Shown one piece after another: positions 1 through 13,200 of a stretch of DNA of 64,000 bases. The position numbers and the translations under genes were made by a program. Under the pieces are notes generated by a model. That model ran no database searches. It was not told the DNA's origin and was given only the letters and a program-made list of their open reading frames with translations. The first letter of the stretch is position 1; every line of letters starts with the position of its first letter. Source of the DNA: Cryphonectria parasitica EP155 (taxonomy: Eukaryota > Ascomycota > Sordariomycetes > Diaporthales > Cryphonectriaceae); NCBI RefSeq assembly GCF_011745365.1, contig NW_024468917.1, positions 1,550,001 to 1,614,000 of the forward strand, given 5' to 3'.

Positions 1-213
1 GACCAGCAGTACACTAAAGAGCTGGGCGCGCATAGAAGGCCTCTGGTTTGCAGCAGCTTCCATTCCTAACACCGATACCCAGACGACACTTGCAAACTCT
101 ATGTTAAGGGTAGACTTGCGAAATTATCCAGACTGGCCAGGTTTACCCATCCTGTTAACATCGTCGAGCCAACACCTTCCTTTCAACCTCAGACCACACA
201 ACCCTCCTCAACG

Positions 214-1998
214 ATGGGCAGGAAGTCATCTAAACAGAAGTTGAGAGCTGAGAACTCTATTCGAGGATCGCCCGTTGCCAGAGATGACGCAAGCCTAGGA
301 GGCACATCGCAAACGACAACAGCAGCCGTCCCTCCTTCACCTCAGGAGACTGGAGAGGCTAGCGAGGCGATAGCAACCGACGGATCAAACCTTCCCTCTC
401 CCACCATGCTTGGCCCCTCGACGGATGAAGTGGAGGCAAAGGCAGCCCCAATAACGAGTAACGAACCATCGAAAACGCCTAGCGCTGGTGGCGCGGCTCC
501 TACAACACCACCAGCAGAAACAAACGTACTCGACGACGCTGAGTCCAACGAGACCGTTGCAGAGATCTTGACCGACGCTCTTATGGGGGGCAACCTATCT
601 GAAGAGGTGGTGCCTCATGTTGGAGACCCGAGCCTTGGCCCTGCTCCTTTCATCAAGATGTCTCGAGAACAATGGGACGAAGTCGAGTGTGGTGGGACAA
701 ATACCAAGGCTGAGGACAATGCGGTCGAGCAAGGCGGGACCACCATGGCGGCCAGTGCAGAGATGCCAGCGGAACCAACCCCTCCCCTACGAAGTGCCTC
801 CCAGACGGTCGCAGTACTCTTAGAAAACGAGCGAAAGCGCGCAGACGACCTCGAGGCGCGACTGCAGGCTTCCGAGGCGCAGCGACAGAAGCTAGCGGGG
901 CAGCTCGCGGAGGCGAGGGAGAACATGAGCGACCTGTGGTATGCGCACGAAAATGCGAGCAAGGGCCGGCACCTGGACCGGCTCAAGTACGAAGACCGCA
1001 TGAAGGACAAGGACGAGCTCGAGGCCGGTCTCAGAGCGCGCATCCACAGGCTGGAGGAGCAGCTGATCGAGACCAACAGGTACCGTGCCCAGGCGGCGGC
1101 GCCCGAGAGGCTGGCGAGCGAGCAGCATGCCAGATATGTGCAGGCTGAGGAGGACCTCAGGGCGGCGCTACGGCGGGAGCAGAAGCTCATCGCAGACCTC
1201 GAGAGCGAGCGTAGCAGGGCAGCACGTCTGGATGCACAGCTGATGGAGGGTCTGCCGGATATTGAGGACGAAAACGACGAGGAGGAGGAAACTCATGGCC
1301 AAGAAGGGACGCGAAAGGCTGGGAAGAGGGTCCAGGAGGCTGAGGAGCGGGTCAAGGAGGCGCAGCGCGAGACCGACCTAGCCAAACAGCAGAAAAAAGC
1401 TCTTCTGACCGAGCTAAAGAAGACGCAGGAGGCCCTGCAGGATAGTCAGTCCAATCTCTGGAAGGCACGGTCAGAGATCAATCGCCTGAACCTGAATAAG
1501 TTTCGGACAGCGAACGAATTCCTCGATCGCTACAGCGGGCTGCTTGATCCCCAGTCGCAGCTGTACCAAAACATGGTCGCCATCGCCGATTATCGGGATC
1601 GTGTTAGCAAGGCGCCCACGGATGAGCAGAGAGCCGGGGTCAGGCTCTTCAGGGACTTTCTCGAGGAGAGAACGGAGGTCCTCCGCCGGGCGATGGCTGC
1701 AGATGATCCACGACCCGTCTTGAAGGAATTCGACGACAGGTGGGAAGAGGTTGCCATCGCAAATGACTGGGGTGCGATGGTCTTCTACAAATTGTCTGCG
1801 ACAAGAACTGCTGCTGCTGTCAGGTTCCAGAGCGAATCGAACAGCTCCAAGGATGCTTTGCAGGACATGATGAAGCATGCCAAAGCGGTCCAGGAGAACA
1901 TGGGAGACGCCTACAATGGTGACCTGGTCGATAGGATCATTGATCTCAACGATGAAATGGAGCGCACGAGGCGGCCAAGAGGGAGGCCAAGGGCTTGA
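214..1998 (+). CDS. coiled-coil protein of unknown function
   Basis: This is a single-exon gene of 594 aa that starts at the ATG at 214. I do not recognise the family. The first ~195 residues are low-complexity and rich in Ser, Thr, Pro, Ala and Glu, so probably disordered. Residues ~196-345 and ~365-430 are rich in Glu, Arg, Lys, Leu and Ala with few helix breakers and look like long coiled coil, interrupted by an acidic patch near residue 350. The last ~160 residues are mixed helical, with conserved-looking motifs such as FRTANEFLDRYSGLL, and end in a basic tail (RRPRGRPRA). There is no signal peptide or membrane segment. A scaffold or filament-associated role is possible but not shown. The length and uniform coding character make a real gene likely. 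Confidence 0.75.
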   Translation: MGRKSSKQKLRAENSIRGSPVARDDASLGGTSQTTTAAVPPSPQETGEASEAIATDGSNLPSPTMLGPSTDEVEAKAAPITSNEPSKTPSAGGAAPTTPPAETNVLDDAESNETVAEILTDALMGGNLSEEVVPHVGDPSLGPAPFIKMSREQWDEVECGGTNTKAEDNAVEQGGTTMAASAEMPAEPTPPLRSASQTVAVLLENERKRADDLEARLQASEAQRQKLAGQLAEARENMSDLWYAHENASKGRHLDRLKYEDRMKDKDELEAGLRARIHRLEEQLIETNRYRAQAAAPERLASEQHARYVQAEEDLRAALRREQKLIADLESERSRAARLDAQLMEGLPDIEDENDEEEETHGQEGTRKAGKRVQEAEERVKEAQRETDLAKQQKKALLTELKKTQEALQDSQSNLWKARSEINRLNLNKFRTANEFLDRYSGLLDPQSQLYQNMVAIADYRDRVSKAPTDEQRAGVRLFRDFLEERTEVLRRAMAADDPRPVLKEFDDRWEEVAIANDWGAMVFYKLSATRTAAAVRFQSESNSSKDALQDMMKHAKAVQENMGDAYNGDLVDRIIDLNDEMERTRRPRGRPRA

Positions 1999-4900
1999 GC
2001 ATGCACTGTCAGGGTGTGAGAGCTCGGGTCTTTGTTATGAGAAATTATGTTTATGAGATTGGATCGGAGGCCAGAAGAGGAAGAGGAAGGGACATTTTCC
2101 TCGTAGAGTCTCCATAGGAAGTTGTTTCACATCCCACAAGTGACAGCCACATTAAAGACCTCCATAATTTTCTGGCTATCAGAGAGGTGAAGATAGCGAG
2201 GCCTTCCCATTCTGAAAATAACCCCCAGCATGTTTTCGAAACCCGATTTTGCCAAGTCAATGGTCAACAGTGGGATAGATACTTGGGCGTCACCACTTAA
2301 CCTTTGACATGCAGGGCAGCAGCCTTATCACCAGTACCTTCAAGCGGAAGGTGTGCCCACTCCAAGACTTCAAGCCATGTAGCAGCGCGTTCGCTGTCTG
2401 CAGGAACTGCAAGTTTACGACAACCCCTGACATCAGGATATGTGCCCATTCCCCGGGGTGGGCGTGCCCGGATTGAGCGACCTTCTGTCCTTTCCTCTTT
2501 TTTTGAGGCACACAGTGCGGAACGGGGTGGTTTGTTTCCTACAGAGCTTTGATATCTTTGTGTGGAAATGAACGGTAGTCAGTATGATAAAGTTGATGAT
2601 AAAACCGCTGCGGGTCCGCGTGCCTGTGTCAAACGAGTATTCAGCATCTCTCAGGCGTGCTAGAGGAGAAAAAATAATCGAAAAGAATCGAGAGGAAGAA
2701 GAAAGAGAAAAGAAAGGAAAGGAAAAAAAAAAAACCGTACCTGGCCAAGAAACATCTCACCGAGATAAGAGCGTAAGAACAGCAATGCAATCGTGGAAAA
2801 AATATGCAGTCGAGAGACGGAGGAGGATGATTCTTGGCCAATATGGAGACAACACCCTTGTCGTGCTGAATATCGTGGTTTCACGTCCCCGCCCCAGGGG
2901 TGAAGCAGCGGGTGCAGCCCTTCCACGACCCGCACGGGTAGCTGCATGACAACGACGGAAGATTGTTGACTCTGTATGATTACGCGTCCGAGCAGGGTGG
3001 ATATTGTGCCGACGAAAATGACGAGAGGCTGAAGGAGAGGGAGGAGGATTACGTGGTCAGAACCCACGCAGCCTAACCAGGGCCAAGAAGAGGGCAGCTG
3101 CGCCTTGGTGCCGTGGCGCTGATCGAGAACGCGCTGGGTTACCGTAGTTGGCAGGTCCGAGAGCCTATCACCTCCTAAAAATTGACTTGTTTCAAGAGGA
3201 CCCCTTCACCGGGAGACAATTTTGCTGTTGGGCACGATGAGGAAAGGCGCACAGAGTTGAGGTGACGAGGCCATGAAGTCCAAGGCTGTGTGTGCTTGTG
3301 GTCCCCCCACGCCCCAACCCTATGGTAGGATAGGATAGTATAACCGTGGGATGTATAGGTGGGAAGGAGACATGATTAGAGTTTGATTGGCGCCATCGAG
3401 AAGTTGGGATTCGCGTGGTCACTGTTCAACATGGGGCAGGTCGCATTATCGGTGGAGATTGTCGACAAGAGAAGACATTCATGACATGCGGCTGCTAAGG
3501 CATCATCCTCTGCCGTGCGGGCGGCTGTGGCTCGCGTAGGTGGCAAGGGGCACCTCGGATGAACGTGGCATCTTTCTTGTCTTTTTCCCCCGGTCATCCA
3601 AGGAATTTGGATGCTGCTGTTTGGTGGAGGACTCTGAAAATATTCCGTCTGAGGCAGGGAGGCGGAAAAATACCGATGCATCCCAGCGCCAGTTCGTTTC
3701 TTGCGAGATGAGATGAATGGAGATCAGAAGCAATAGCAACCAAGATTCAAAGTTTCATTACCTGACTACCTACATGAATAAGAGATCATGCAATGACTGG
3801 GCAGGTGCTGTGGACATCCCGTCCTGCCAAGCGGGTGGTGGATCGGCCCTGCACTGCGTACCACGTAAATACCGAATAATGTGGAGCACGCGATTAACAA
3901 GCTTATTCAGACGTCCTTCTCTTCTTGTCTTCGACCATGTTCACCATGCACAAGCATGTCACCTTTTTGCAGGGCTACGATGCGCCTCATCATACCCTCC
4001 ATGCATGAATGTCTCGATATTTGCCCTGAGATGAGACTAGTCTACTTTAGTAGGTAAATTTGAGGGACGTGTTGGTTGGGCCCATTCCAATTGTCTGATG
4101 AAGAAAGAGCTTGCAATTCAAAAATCCCTTGAACACAGTGCCGAGCTGCGAACCTCTCAGAAGGTTCTCTGGTGGGTTGATCCAGTCTGTCCTGCGTCTG
4201 TTGGCGGCAGGAAATCTCGACAGAATAAGAAATAGAAAAAACTACAGAATTGAAGGAAGGGGACGAAAACAAAAGTAAGAAAAAATACAAAGAAGGGGGA
4301 AACATCAGAAAAGACATATGTCTAGAATACTTTTGTTGACGGCATGGCACTTTCCTCATTTTGTCGGCTGCATGGTCTTATCAAGCCAAGCAAGATCTTC
4401 TTAAGTTATCGTGGCTGTCACTTCCTCCCCCCACAATCCTGTCCAGCACGTCATCGAGACTGTATCGGCGTTAGCTACAGGGCAAGGGCATGGCTGATCA
4501 CTCACTTCAACGCGACATGCTTGTCTGTCGCCATTCCATTCCATGGCGCGCGGTTACCATTCTTTTTCTTTTCCCCCGGGGTGCCCGACACCGTTCAAGA
4601 GTACGTATTGCTTTTCCCCTTACCGATTGCAATGCGTCATGCTAATCTCAGTAGCTGCTCCGCTTATCTGTCTTTGCGGTGCGCAACAGGCTTTCGAGCA
4701 AGGTACTTACAAGACACTTCTTCAAGATGAAGGGCTCTCTTACTTCTTGGATACTTATACAGCCTAGTTGACATCTATATGCCATCTCATTCGGGCTAGA
4801 CGCCCGGCGGCGCAAGATACTTCGCGAAAGGCCTCGTTCCTCTGCTTGCTGACTATCAACAGATGACATGACCGTTGACCTCTCAGCGGCTCTTTCTGTG

Positions 4901-6205
4901 CTGCCATTTAGAATTACGGTGCATTCCTCGACCAGCCGAATTTCCGATTGACCTGTGGCTCCACACACTTTGTGGTCACGCTGGCCGGTTTGGAATGGTG
5001 CGGAAATTTACAGAATGAGGGGGGCTACAGAGGAAAAAAAGACAGGAAAAAGCAAAGCGCTCTGGTGGCGCCTTTGGAGGTATCATGATCATATTTCTGC
5101 CGGAATAGCCTGCCAGCCGAAGTCTTTCGCGGCTGGCCCTCGTTGATTCATGCACGCATCATGCTGCATCTCACGGCTGCCCGACAATCACGGATCGTGT
5201 GCCTCCTAGATTCCTTGTGTTCCCTCCAACTCTAGTGGATGCCACTGGGCCCGAATTACCCATATTATCTGGGGAGACTCGCAGCCAGTCAGAGTGGTGT
5301 CTCATTACCACGGATGATCACTTCCCACGTCTCTTGCGACCCATCTAGATGCTGCGCTGCTTCTGGTCTGGGCACCTTGCTTCTCTTGCCTTGCCCGTCT
5401 TGGTCAACCTTTACCACTTATAATACCTGCTCAATTGGAAAATTTGCCCGGGCAAGTGCCTGTCAGATGCAAATCCCGTCACAGACCAATGCAAGTCCCC
5501 ATCCCTCCCTGCGGCCAAGGCTCTGTCAAGTCTAGAGTCCATGTACATGCTGCTATCAACCCCATTTGGGGCAGACCTCGGGCTTCTCGATACTCCCTCA
5601 TCATAAGGTAGGCACTCCGAGATAGCGCAGTGATGGCGTCAGAGAAAACCAGACCCCCTCCCCCTGGAGGGCAACAGCCCGTCCTTCTCTGAGGGCTTGT
5701 TGCCATCCACTTGGATAAGGGAAGTGCAGTGAGCAGTAGGAAGCGTCTGGCAAACCCGTGATATGGACATCTCGTCATGGTGTACCCTGCTTCACCTTGG
5801 CCAGGCCAGTGATTTCGACCAGGGTCTCGACGGGGTATGGAGACTTGTCTCGATCAGGCCACTCGGTTTATATCGAGGTCGTCCTGCCTTTTGCTTGTGT
5901 GTCAATATCAAGTCACTTGAGCTATAAGAACAAGCCACAACTTGTCTCAACCTCATCTATCGTGACAGCCTAGCCATCGGGCGGGGCAGACGATAAATTG
6001 ACCTCCTTTGCTGCGAACCTAAACGTCTCGCCTCCACCACTTGGCAGAGCTTAGCTTTCGCCCACGGCCGGAAGGAGGCTTAGAAATCTGCTCCGTCTAG
6101 TCAGTCACCTGGCACAGAGGTCTCGTACGCCTCATATGATTTATCAACCCAACAGGCATTATTTCATACAAATTTGTGGCCTTGAGTTGAGACCGAACCG
6201 GCACA
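1999..6205. other. intergenic region, no gene supported
   Basis: About 4.2 kb between the coiled-coil gene and the ferric reductase promoter. Open frames here are short, overlap on both strands and lack protein-like composition. A purine-rich stretch lies around 2670-2740. I see nothing else I can support. Confidence 0.6.
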
Positions 6206-6211
6206 TATAAA
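6206..6211 (+). promoter_or_regulatory. TATA box of the ferric reductase gene
   Basis: TATAAA lies 127 nt upstream of the ATG at 6333 and is followed by a pyrimidine-rich leader, the usual arrangement for an inducible fungal promoter. GATAA cores lie upstream at 5992-5996 (plus) and 6141-6145 (minus). They do not match the full ATCWGATAA consensus of siderophore-type GATA regulators. Confidence 0.45.
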
Positions 6212-6332
6212 CGACGACCAGTGTCCCTCCGTTCTCTGGACTTCTCCTTCTTACTTTTCTGCTCATCTGTCCAACTCCTGTACTTTCATAGCATACATCC
6301 TCAAATCAACCGTCTGAATCTATTCGATCAAG

Positions 6333-8670
6333 ATGTCGGCGTGGACTTCCTCCTCTTCCCCGCCAGGATCAATTGCTGGAGCCTTATCCTCAGGCTGGCA
6401 GTCCAGTGGTGGTTACAATGCTGCCTCGATGCTGATCAGAACTCAAAAAAACCAGCAACAGCTACGGCGTTATGCAGCCGGAATCTGTGGCCTGATGACC
6501 ATCTTCATCGTCACCCACTGGTTGCGTCTGTTATTCAACAGGCTGAGGCCGAATTCGAACAACCCAATCCGTTCAGCCTCAAGGTTTGTGTGCACATCTG
6601 GCCCCTTTGCCTGCTTTTACGTCTTCTCCGCTGATTGTGTTGGCATAATCTAGGATTCTCAGAAACCTGCTGGTCCGGAAAGTGCCTGGTTTCACGTCTA
6701 GTGGTCATGTTCTTGTAGTCGTTGCCTACGTGGCTATCAACCTGTCCTTGACCCTTACCAATGTGACAATGAGTATCTCGGGCATCGCCAACAGATGCGG
6801 GTGGTAAGTGTGAAGTGTAATTTAGGCAATCTATACTTGTATATCCTTAACGTTTCCCCCCGAGGATGTACACTTTACTGACCAAAAGTTTCTCCCAGGA
6901 TGCTCTGCGCCAATTTCTGCCTCGTGGTCTTCCTCGCACTCAAAAACACTCCTCTAGCCCTCCTTAGTGCCTACTCGTACGAGCGGCTCAACGGTCTGCA
7001 CCAGATCGCGGGCTACACCACGTTCGTGTTCCTCGTGCTCCACGCCTCCATGTACACCAACTACTTCCTCAGCGACAACGAGACCAAGATCTTCGAGGGC
7101 GGCTCGGTCAGGGCTGGTATCGTAGCAGGCTTCGGCTTCCTGGGCGTGGTCTTCTCTGCCACCGTGGTCCGTCACATATGGTACGAGGCCTTCCTCGTCA
7201 TGCACGTCGTCTGCTTCCTGATCGCCCTGATATCTGCGAGTTACCACCAGCACGAGCTGTCCAGCGGCCTACTCGTCATTTTTTCCGTGATTGCGGGCTT
7301 GTGGGGTGCAGACCGCCTTGTGCGCGGCTCGAGGATGCTCTTCGGCTCCATCAACAACCATGCCGTCATCGAGCCCCTCCCTGACGGAGGCACCAAGATC
7401 CTCCTCGCCAAGAGGCCGCTCGGTGCCGTCCCGGGTAAGCACTGTTTTGTGTGGATCCCAGCTATCCGGAAGTTTGAGAGCCACCCATTCACGATTGCGG
7501 CTACGGAGCCTATGGAGTTTGTGGTAAATGCCTATGATGGCTTCACCCGGGACCTGCACAGTTACGCGGCGGCAAACCCTGGGGCGAAACTCATGGCGTC
7601 AGTGGACGGACCTTATGGGACATTTCCAGATCCCATGTCCTTTGATAAAGTAGTGCTCATCGCAGGAGGGAGTGGAGCTACTTTCACCTTTGGATTGGCT
7701 GTCAACATGTTGGAGAGGATGGGACCAGATTCAACCAAGACCATCGTCTTTATCTGGGCTGTCAAGAAACACGGTAAGCCATGAACCCACTTTTCTGTAT
7801 CTCTGCCTCTCTCTTTCTTCTTCATTCTGCACATGCACTGCGGCCATTGGTGTGATCAAAGGATATCATATATACTCGGGGTCTCGGCATTGGCAGAGGC
7901 GGAGCTTCAATATCGAATTGATATTACCTGGGCGGGTGTGCAGCCCCATCCGGCAAAAAGGAACACGGAAAGCCACACGGGAAAATAACTTCAACCTTGA
8001 ATTATCCCACGCAATCTGGCATAGCAGTCGGCAGATGCAAGGCAGCATGTACCTGTCTGCCTCTTGGCACGCATTCAACCACCCCCCACCCACCCCCCCA
8101 AAAAAGAGGACACCAGGCTGACACTTCACCGTGATACCAACAGACAACCTATCATGGTTCGCCGATCACCTCCAGACCCTCAAGACACACCCACACTCGC
8201 CCAAGGTGAACGCGTCGCTGTACGTCACGGCTGCAGCTGCGTCCGACCCCTCCACCCAGGAGAACTCAGACGCGGAGGAGGATCGACAGCAGCAGCACCA
8301 GAAACAGCAGAACGCGGCCCCTGCCATCATCAGCAGCAGCAGCGCCATCGTCAAGAGCGATGTGTCAGCCAGGCCATCGGCCGCCAGCACGCTCAGCAAC
8401 AGCTACGTGGCCGCGGACCTGGAGAAAGCCGCCGCCACCAATCGTATGCTCTCTACCGACTCGTTCCACGGCCACGACCTCCGACCTGGCCGGCCCGACA
8501 CCGCGACGCTCATCCGCGAGGCCGTGTCGTCGGCGCGAGCCACAGACCGGGTCCTGGTTGCCGCCTGTGGGCCGTCGGGCTTCATGAGAACCGTCCGGGA
8601 TACGACGGCCAGCTTGATCCGGGGTGACGGCCCAGGAGTCGAATTGCACTGTGAGCAGTTTGGATGGTAA
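6333..8670 (+). CDS. ferric reductase / FRE-type transmembrane NADPH oxidoreductase
   Basis: Four exons (6333-6583, 6654-6803, 6899-7773, 8144-8670) give 600 aa. The family passes electrons from cytosolic NADPH through FAD and two b-type hemes across the membrane to reduce Fe(III) or Cu(II) for uptake. The ferric-reductase membrane domain holds the four expected heme histidines as two pairs spaced by 14 (H168/H182, H236/H250). The FAD-binding motif HPFTI is at 329-333. The NADPH-binding glycine-rich motif GGSG is near 390, and the C-terminal CGPSGF is at 567-572. No signal peptide is evident; the N-terminus has one TM helix before the heme core. Residues ~430-545 form a Ser/Ala/Gln-rich insertion between the two halves of the NADPH domain. 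Intron 3 is long (370 nt) and C-rich near its 3' end. A superoxide-producing NOX is less likely because the length and the insertion fit FRE proteins. Confidence 0.9.
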
Positions 8671-10235
8671 GGTGGTGGGGAGAGAGGGAGTGCGTTGGCG
8701 GGTCGCCCGGGGGGGGGGAGGGATTTTGGGTGGCCCCCCCTTCCTTCTTGTACACGCACACCTGCGGTATGGCGTTTCAATTACGATGGGTTTAGGTGGG
8801 CGGAAGTCTGTGCAAGGCGTGATAATGCCAAAACCATGGAGTAAGATGTGCTTTGATTCGAGGCACTGCGGACGCTGACGCTCCGAGGAGGGAAAACCAA
8901 GAGAAGTTGTGTCACCTTCCATGTTACAGTAGTTGCGTACACATGCTCGACGGAAAAACCTGGGCAGAAGAATACACATCACTTATCTCTCACATGGTTT
9001 GCATGGATTACAAGCTGAATGAATCAGATAGATGACAGACCTTCAAAATTGAAGGGACCGGAAACCTATGTTGCGATTTGTCTTGTAGGTTTCATGATTT
9101 GCCCTCCCCCTTCCCCCAACCCTTCGTTCTCAAGAAGAAGGGAAGAAAGGAAAAAGTCAAAGAGAGAAAACAAAGGTAAAATCGACACGTCGGTTGACTC
9201 CTCGCTCTAACAGACGTCACAAAGCCCAATCACTGGGGCTGTAGACGTGGTAACTACTACCTAAATAACCAAATAGGAAACTGTGCTTAGAACAACATCT
9301 CAAAACACATCCCACTCAACGCCCCACCCCCCCACGCATTGCTAATGACAATCACCTTACTAAGACGTATAAGTTTCGAACCCACTGTGGCTTGGCTTCG
9401 CTTAGAGAGTTGCTGACAGATAAGTGAAAACAGATTTCACTTCCAAGGTAACGATCATGCTTTGGGGGAAAAGGGGGGAGGGGGTTGTTCTGGTTCTTTG
9501 AGGTTGTCTGCGTCGGGCATGGATTACCATCATCTGCGAGTTCAGCCTTGAGACTACAGATATGTAGGTTCCAGAAGAGACTTATGTTTTCATGGCTTTT
9601 CTATGTGGGGTGAGGTTTATAATATGATAACGAAACAAAATAATCAATATTGGACAATGTGAATATTGGATGAGATGATACCCTGTGAAGATATATGCTT
9701 TCATGAAGCGATAGTCTCTGGAAGCATTTCCTTGCCATGCATAGTACCTCTCAGTGTGTAATCATCCAACATAGCACTGAGTTATTTTCTTCTACAACAG
9801 TTCGATGACCTGAGACACGACTTATGAGACAAACCAGGACGCAAGACACGAATACGGTACCAGGTTGAACATTGTCTTGTATTATGTAGCCCATGAAGCC
9901 ATGCCATTCGTTGAGGTATCATCGTAGTCCCCCTTTCCCTCTTCTGAGGCCTGTATGTCACGTTAAGGTGCATCTATCTCGTCTCGTAATCTTTGCCAGC
10001 CGCGCCATCCGATTGTTGAAAAGACCACACACACACCGCAAACGCTTTCTACTATCCGATTTACCGTTCGCTGTTGAACACCGTTACCCATCCATCCTTG
10101 AACGCCTCTGATGAGTCGTCGTCACGTTGAGTGACGTATGCATTGTTGTTATCTTTGTGGAGCAGAGACCACATGCATGTCGAGCCCAAGTCCATCAATA
10201 TTTTCGTCGATTTGGGAATTAAACCAACGGTGTAT
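8671..10235. other. intergenic region (tail-to-tail)
   Basis: This 1.6-kb stretch separates the 3' ends of the ferric reductase and the C1-tetrahydrofolate synthase genes. It holds a G10 run at 8709-8718 and AT-richer sequence around 9590-9700. I see no coding or RNA feature. Confidence 0.6.
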
Positions 10236-13200
10236 CTAGAATAGACCGTCGATCTCACCTGTCTCGGAGTCGACGTCCACGTTCAGGTATCCTGGGGCTG
10301 TGGGCAGACCAGGGATGGTCTGAATGTCAGCAGCAAGTGCGTATCTTGATAATTCAAAAAGGTTAGCACATTGTAATCTTGACTCACCCCAGTGAGCACA
10401 GAAACAACAAGAAAAGGACTCACAAATAACCAGCACCAGCCGCCATTCTCACATCACGAATCGGTACTGTGAAACCCGTGGGCGCACCCTTCAGCTCGGG
10501 GTCATGTGACAGCGAGTACTGCGTCTTGGCCACGCAGATGGGCAGGTTTCCGAAGCCCTGCTTGGTGTATGTGTCGACCTTCTTCTGCGCCAGCTCGCTA
10601 AACTCGACTGCATCGGCGCCATACATCTTCTTGGCGATGGCCTCGATGCGCTCCTGCACGGTGCCGTCGAGCCCGTAGAGCAGCTTGAAATCGTTCTTGG
10701 GTTTTTGACTGGCGGCGATGATGCCCTCGGCCAGCTTGACAGCGCCCTTGCCGCCCTCGGCCCAGTGGTTCGACAGGATGGCGTCCTCGGCGCCCGCAGC
10801 AATCGACTCCTCGCGGATGACAGCAATCTCAGCATCCGAGTCAGTCGAGAACTTGTTGATAGCGACCACAACCGGCACTCCGTACGCGCGGGCGTTCTCA
10901 ATGTGTTTCTTGAGGTTGACACAGCCCTTGCGCAGAACCTCAACATTCTCCTCTCTGTACACCTGCGGAAGAGAAGCACCCGGGGAGATGGGAGGACCAC
11001 CCCCGTGGACCTTGAGCGCACGGACCGTAGCAACGACCACGACAACATCAGGCACAAGACCAGATGTCCGGCATTTGATGTTGAAGAAGCGCTCGCCGCC
11101 CATGGTGAAGTCGAAGCCGGCTTCGGTGATGACGAAGCCAGCCTTGGCCTCGTGGTCCTCATCGGGCTCCGTGCCAGCCAGCTTCAGGGCCATCTTGTCA
11201 GCGAGGATCGAGCTGTTGCCAATGCTGATGTTGGCGAACGGGCCGGCATGCACAAACACGGGCGTGCCCTCGAGGGACTGCATCAGATTGGGCTTGATAG
11301 CATCCTTCATGAGAGCAGTCAGAGCCCCACCTGCGCCGATGTCGTCGCATGTCACCGGATCGCCGTTTCGGGAGGTTGCAACCACCATGCGGCCCAGCCT
11401 CTCCCGCATGTCCTGCAAGCTTGTGCTCAGAGCCAGGATGGCCATACACTCGCTGGCCACAGAGATGTCGAATCCTGTCTCCCGAGTGTGGCCCTTCTCG
11501 GTAGGGGCTGTGCCGACAGTGATCCCTCGCAGGTGACGGTCGTTGACGTCGAGCACCCTGCGCCAGGTGATGGTCTCAGGGTCGATGTCCAGTCTTGCAA
11601 ATCTGTGGATCTCGTCCTCGGTCAGGTCGTCAGGGTTGGTCTTGTCGATGCCAAGCTTCTTCAGGCGGCGGAACATGACAGGCGCAAACTGCCGCTTGCC
11701 ATTCTTGGCTGGGACGAGACGCCTGTACAAGGGGCCGTCCTTCTGTGTGTTCTCATGGAACATGCGGGTCTCGATGGCGGCCGCCAAAAGGTTGTTGGCA
11801 GCGGTGATGGCGTGGATGTCTCCCGTGAGATGCATGTTGAACTCGTCCATAGGAATGACCTGACTATAGCCACCACCAGCAGCGCCACCCTTGATGCCAA
11901 ACGTAGGGCCCTGGCTGGGCTGACGCACGTTGGCGAATGTGATCCTCCCAACGTGCGCGCCAAGGGCTTGGGCCAGACCCATTGTCGTGGTGGACTTGCC
12001 CTCTCCGAGCGGGGTGGGCGTGATGCCCGTGACAACCACGTACTTGCCATTCTGGCGGTGGGCCAGACGCTTGAGGAGGGACAGGTCGACCTTGGCCTTG
12101 TACGCTCCATAGGGCTCCAGCTCTCCCGGAGCGATGCCCGTCTCCTCAGCCACGCGGGTGATCTGCTTGGGGACCTGCGCTCTCGACACGGCAATGTCTG
12201 AAGGGACTGGGTCCTGCAGCTTCAGCGGCAGAGGCGTCACCTTCCTGCTCTTCTGCTTCTCGAAGTACTGCGTGGTGGAGTTGACGACGTTTTGTAGCAG
12301 CATGGCCACGGTCATAGGGCCGACGCCGCCGGGAACGGGCGTGATATGAGAAGCCACCGCGGCTGCAGCCTCGTACTCAACATCTCCCACAAGGCGCTGG
12401 CCAGACTTTTTGGTATCATCCGGAATGTAGTTGGTGCCGACGTCGATGACAATGGCGCCAGGCTTGAGCCATGAGCCTTTGATGAAAGCAGGCTGACCAA
12501 TAGCGGCGACGACAACATCGGCCTGCTTCACATGTGCCTCGAGGTTCTGCGTCTTGGAATGGCATACAGTGACGGTGGCGTCCGCATTCCTGAGCAAACT
12601 GCTCACTGGAGACCCCACGATATCACTCCGGCCAATCACGACGGCATTCTTGCCCTTGAGGTCAACACCCGTCTCCTTCAGGAGCACCATGACGCCCTGT
12701 GGGGTGCAAGGGGTGAATAGGGGGTGGCCGCCTCGCTTGGCAAGCTCCCCGATGTTGTCAGTGCCGAAACCATCGACATCCTTCTCTGCATGCACTGCCG
12801 ATGTGATGGCGTACTCTGATATGTGCTGAGGAAGTGGCAGCTGGACCAGGATTCCATGGACCGCGTGGTCGTTGTTCAGCTTGGTGATCTGCTGGAGCAA
12901 CTCTGCCTCGGTGACATCGGCAGGGAGATGAATCAGTTCGCAAAGGATGCCAGCCTAGATTTCCAGCCGATTTAGGCGTCAACGTACTCTTGAGTCACAA
13001 GGGTATCGGGTTGGACTCACCTCAGACGCAGCCTTGAGCTTCATGCGAACATAAGTAGCTGAGAGCGAGTGGTCAGCCAGTCAGTCATGCGCAAAAGGAG
13101 TCACAGTCGCCGACCATATAGGGCAGCAGCACTTACAAGAATCACTACGATCACCGACTTTTCAAGAACCAGAAAAATATGGTCAGCAGTCAGCGCGTCA

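Noticed and set aside
615..1190. 191-codon open frame on the minus strand
   Set aside because: It is the reverse of the coiled-coil coding sequence; the Ser/Arg/Leu-rich translation is typical of an antisense shadow.
9370..9420. TTCGAAC motif resembling a tRNA T-loop
   Set aside because: The flanking bases do not form a T-stem and no acceptor or anticodon arm can be folded. Similar motifs near 29684 and 49678 also failed. No tRNA is called.
10705..12201. 498-codon open frame on the plus strand
   Set aside because: It lies antisense to the long exon of the C1-THF synthase and arises from that gene's G/C-rich third positions; its translation has no domain-like pattern.
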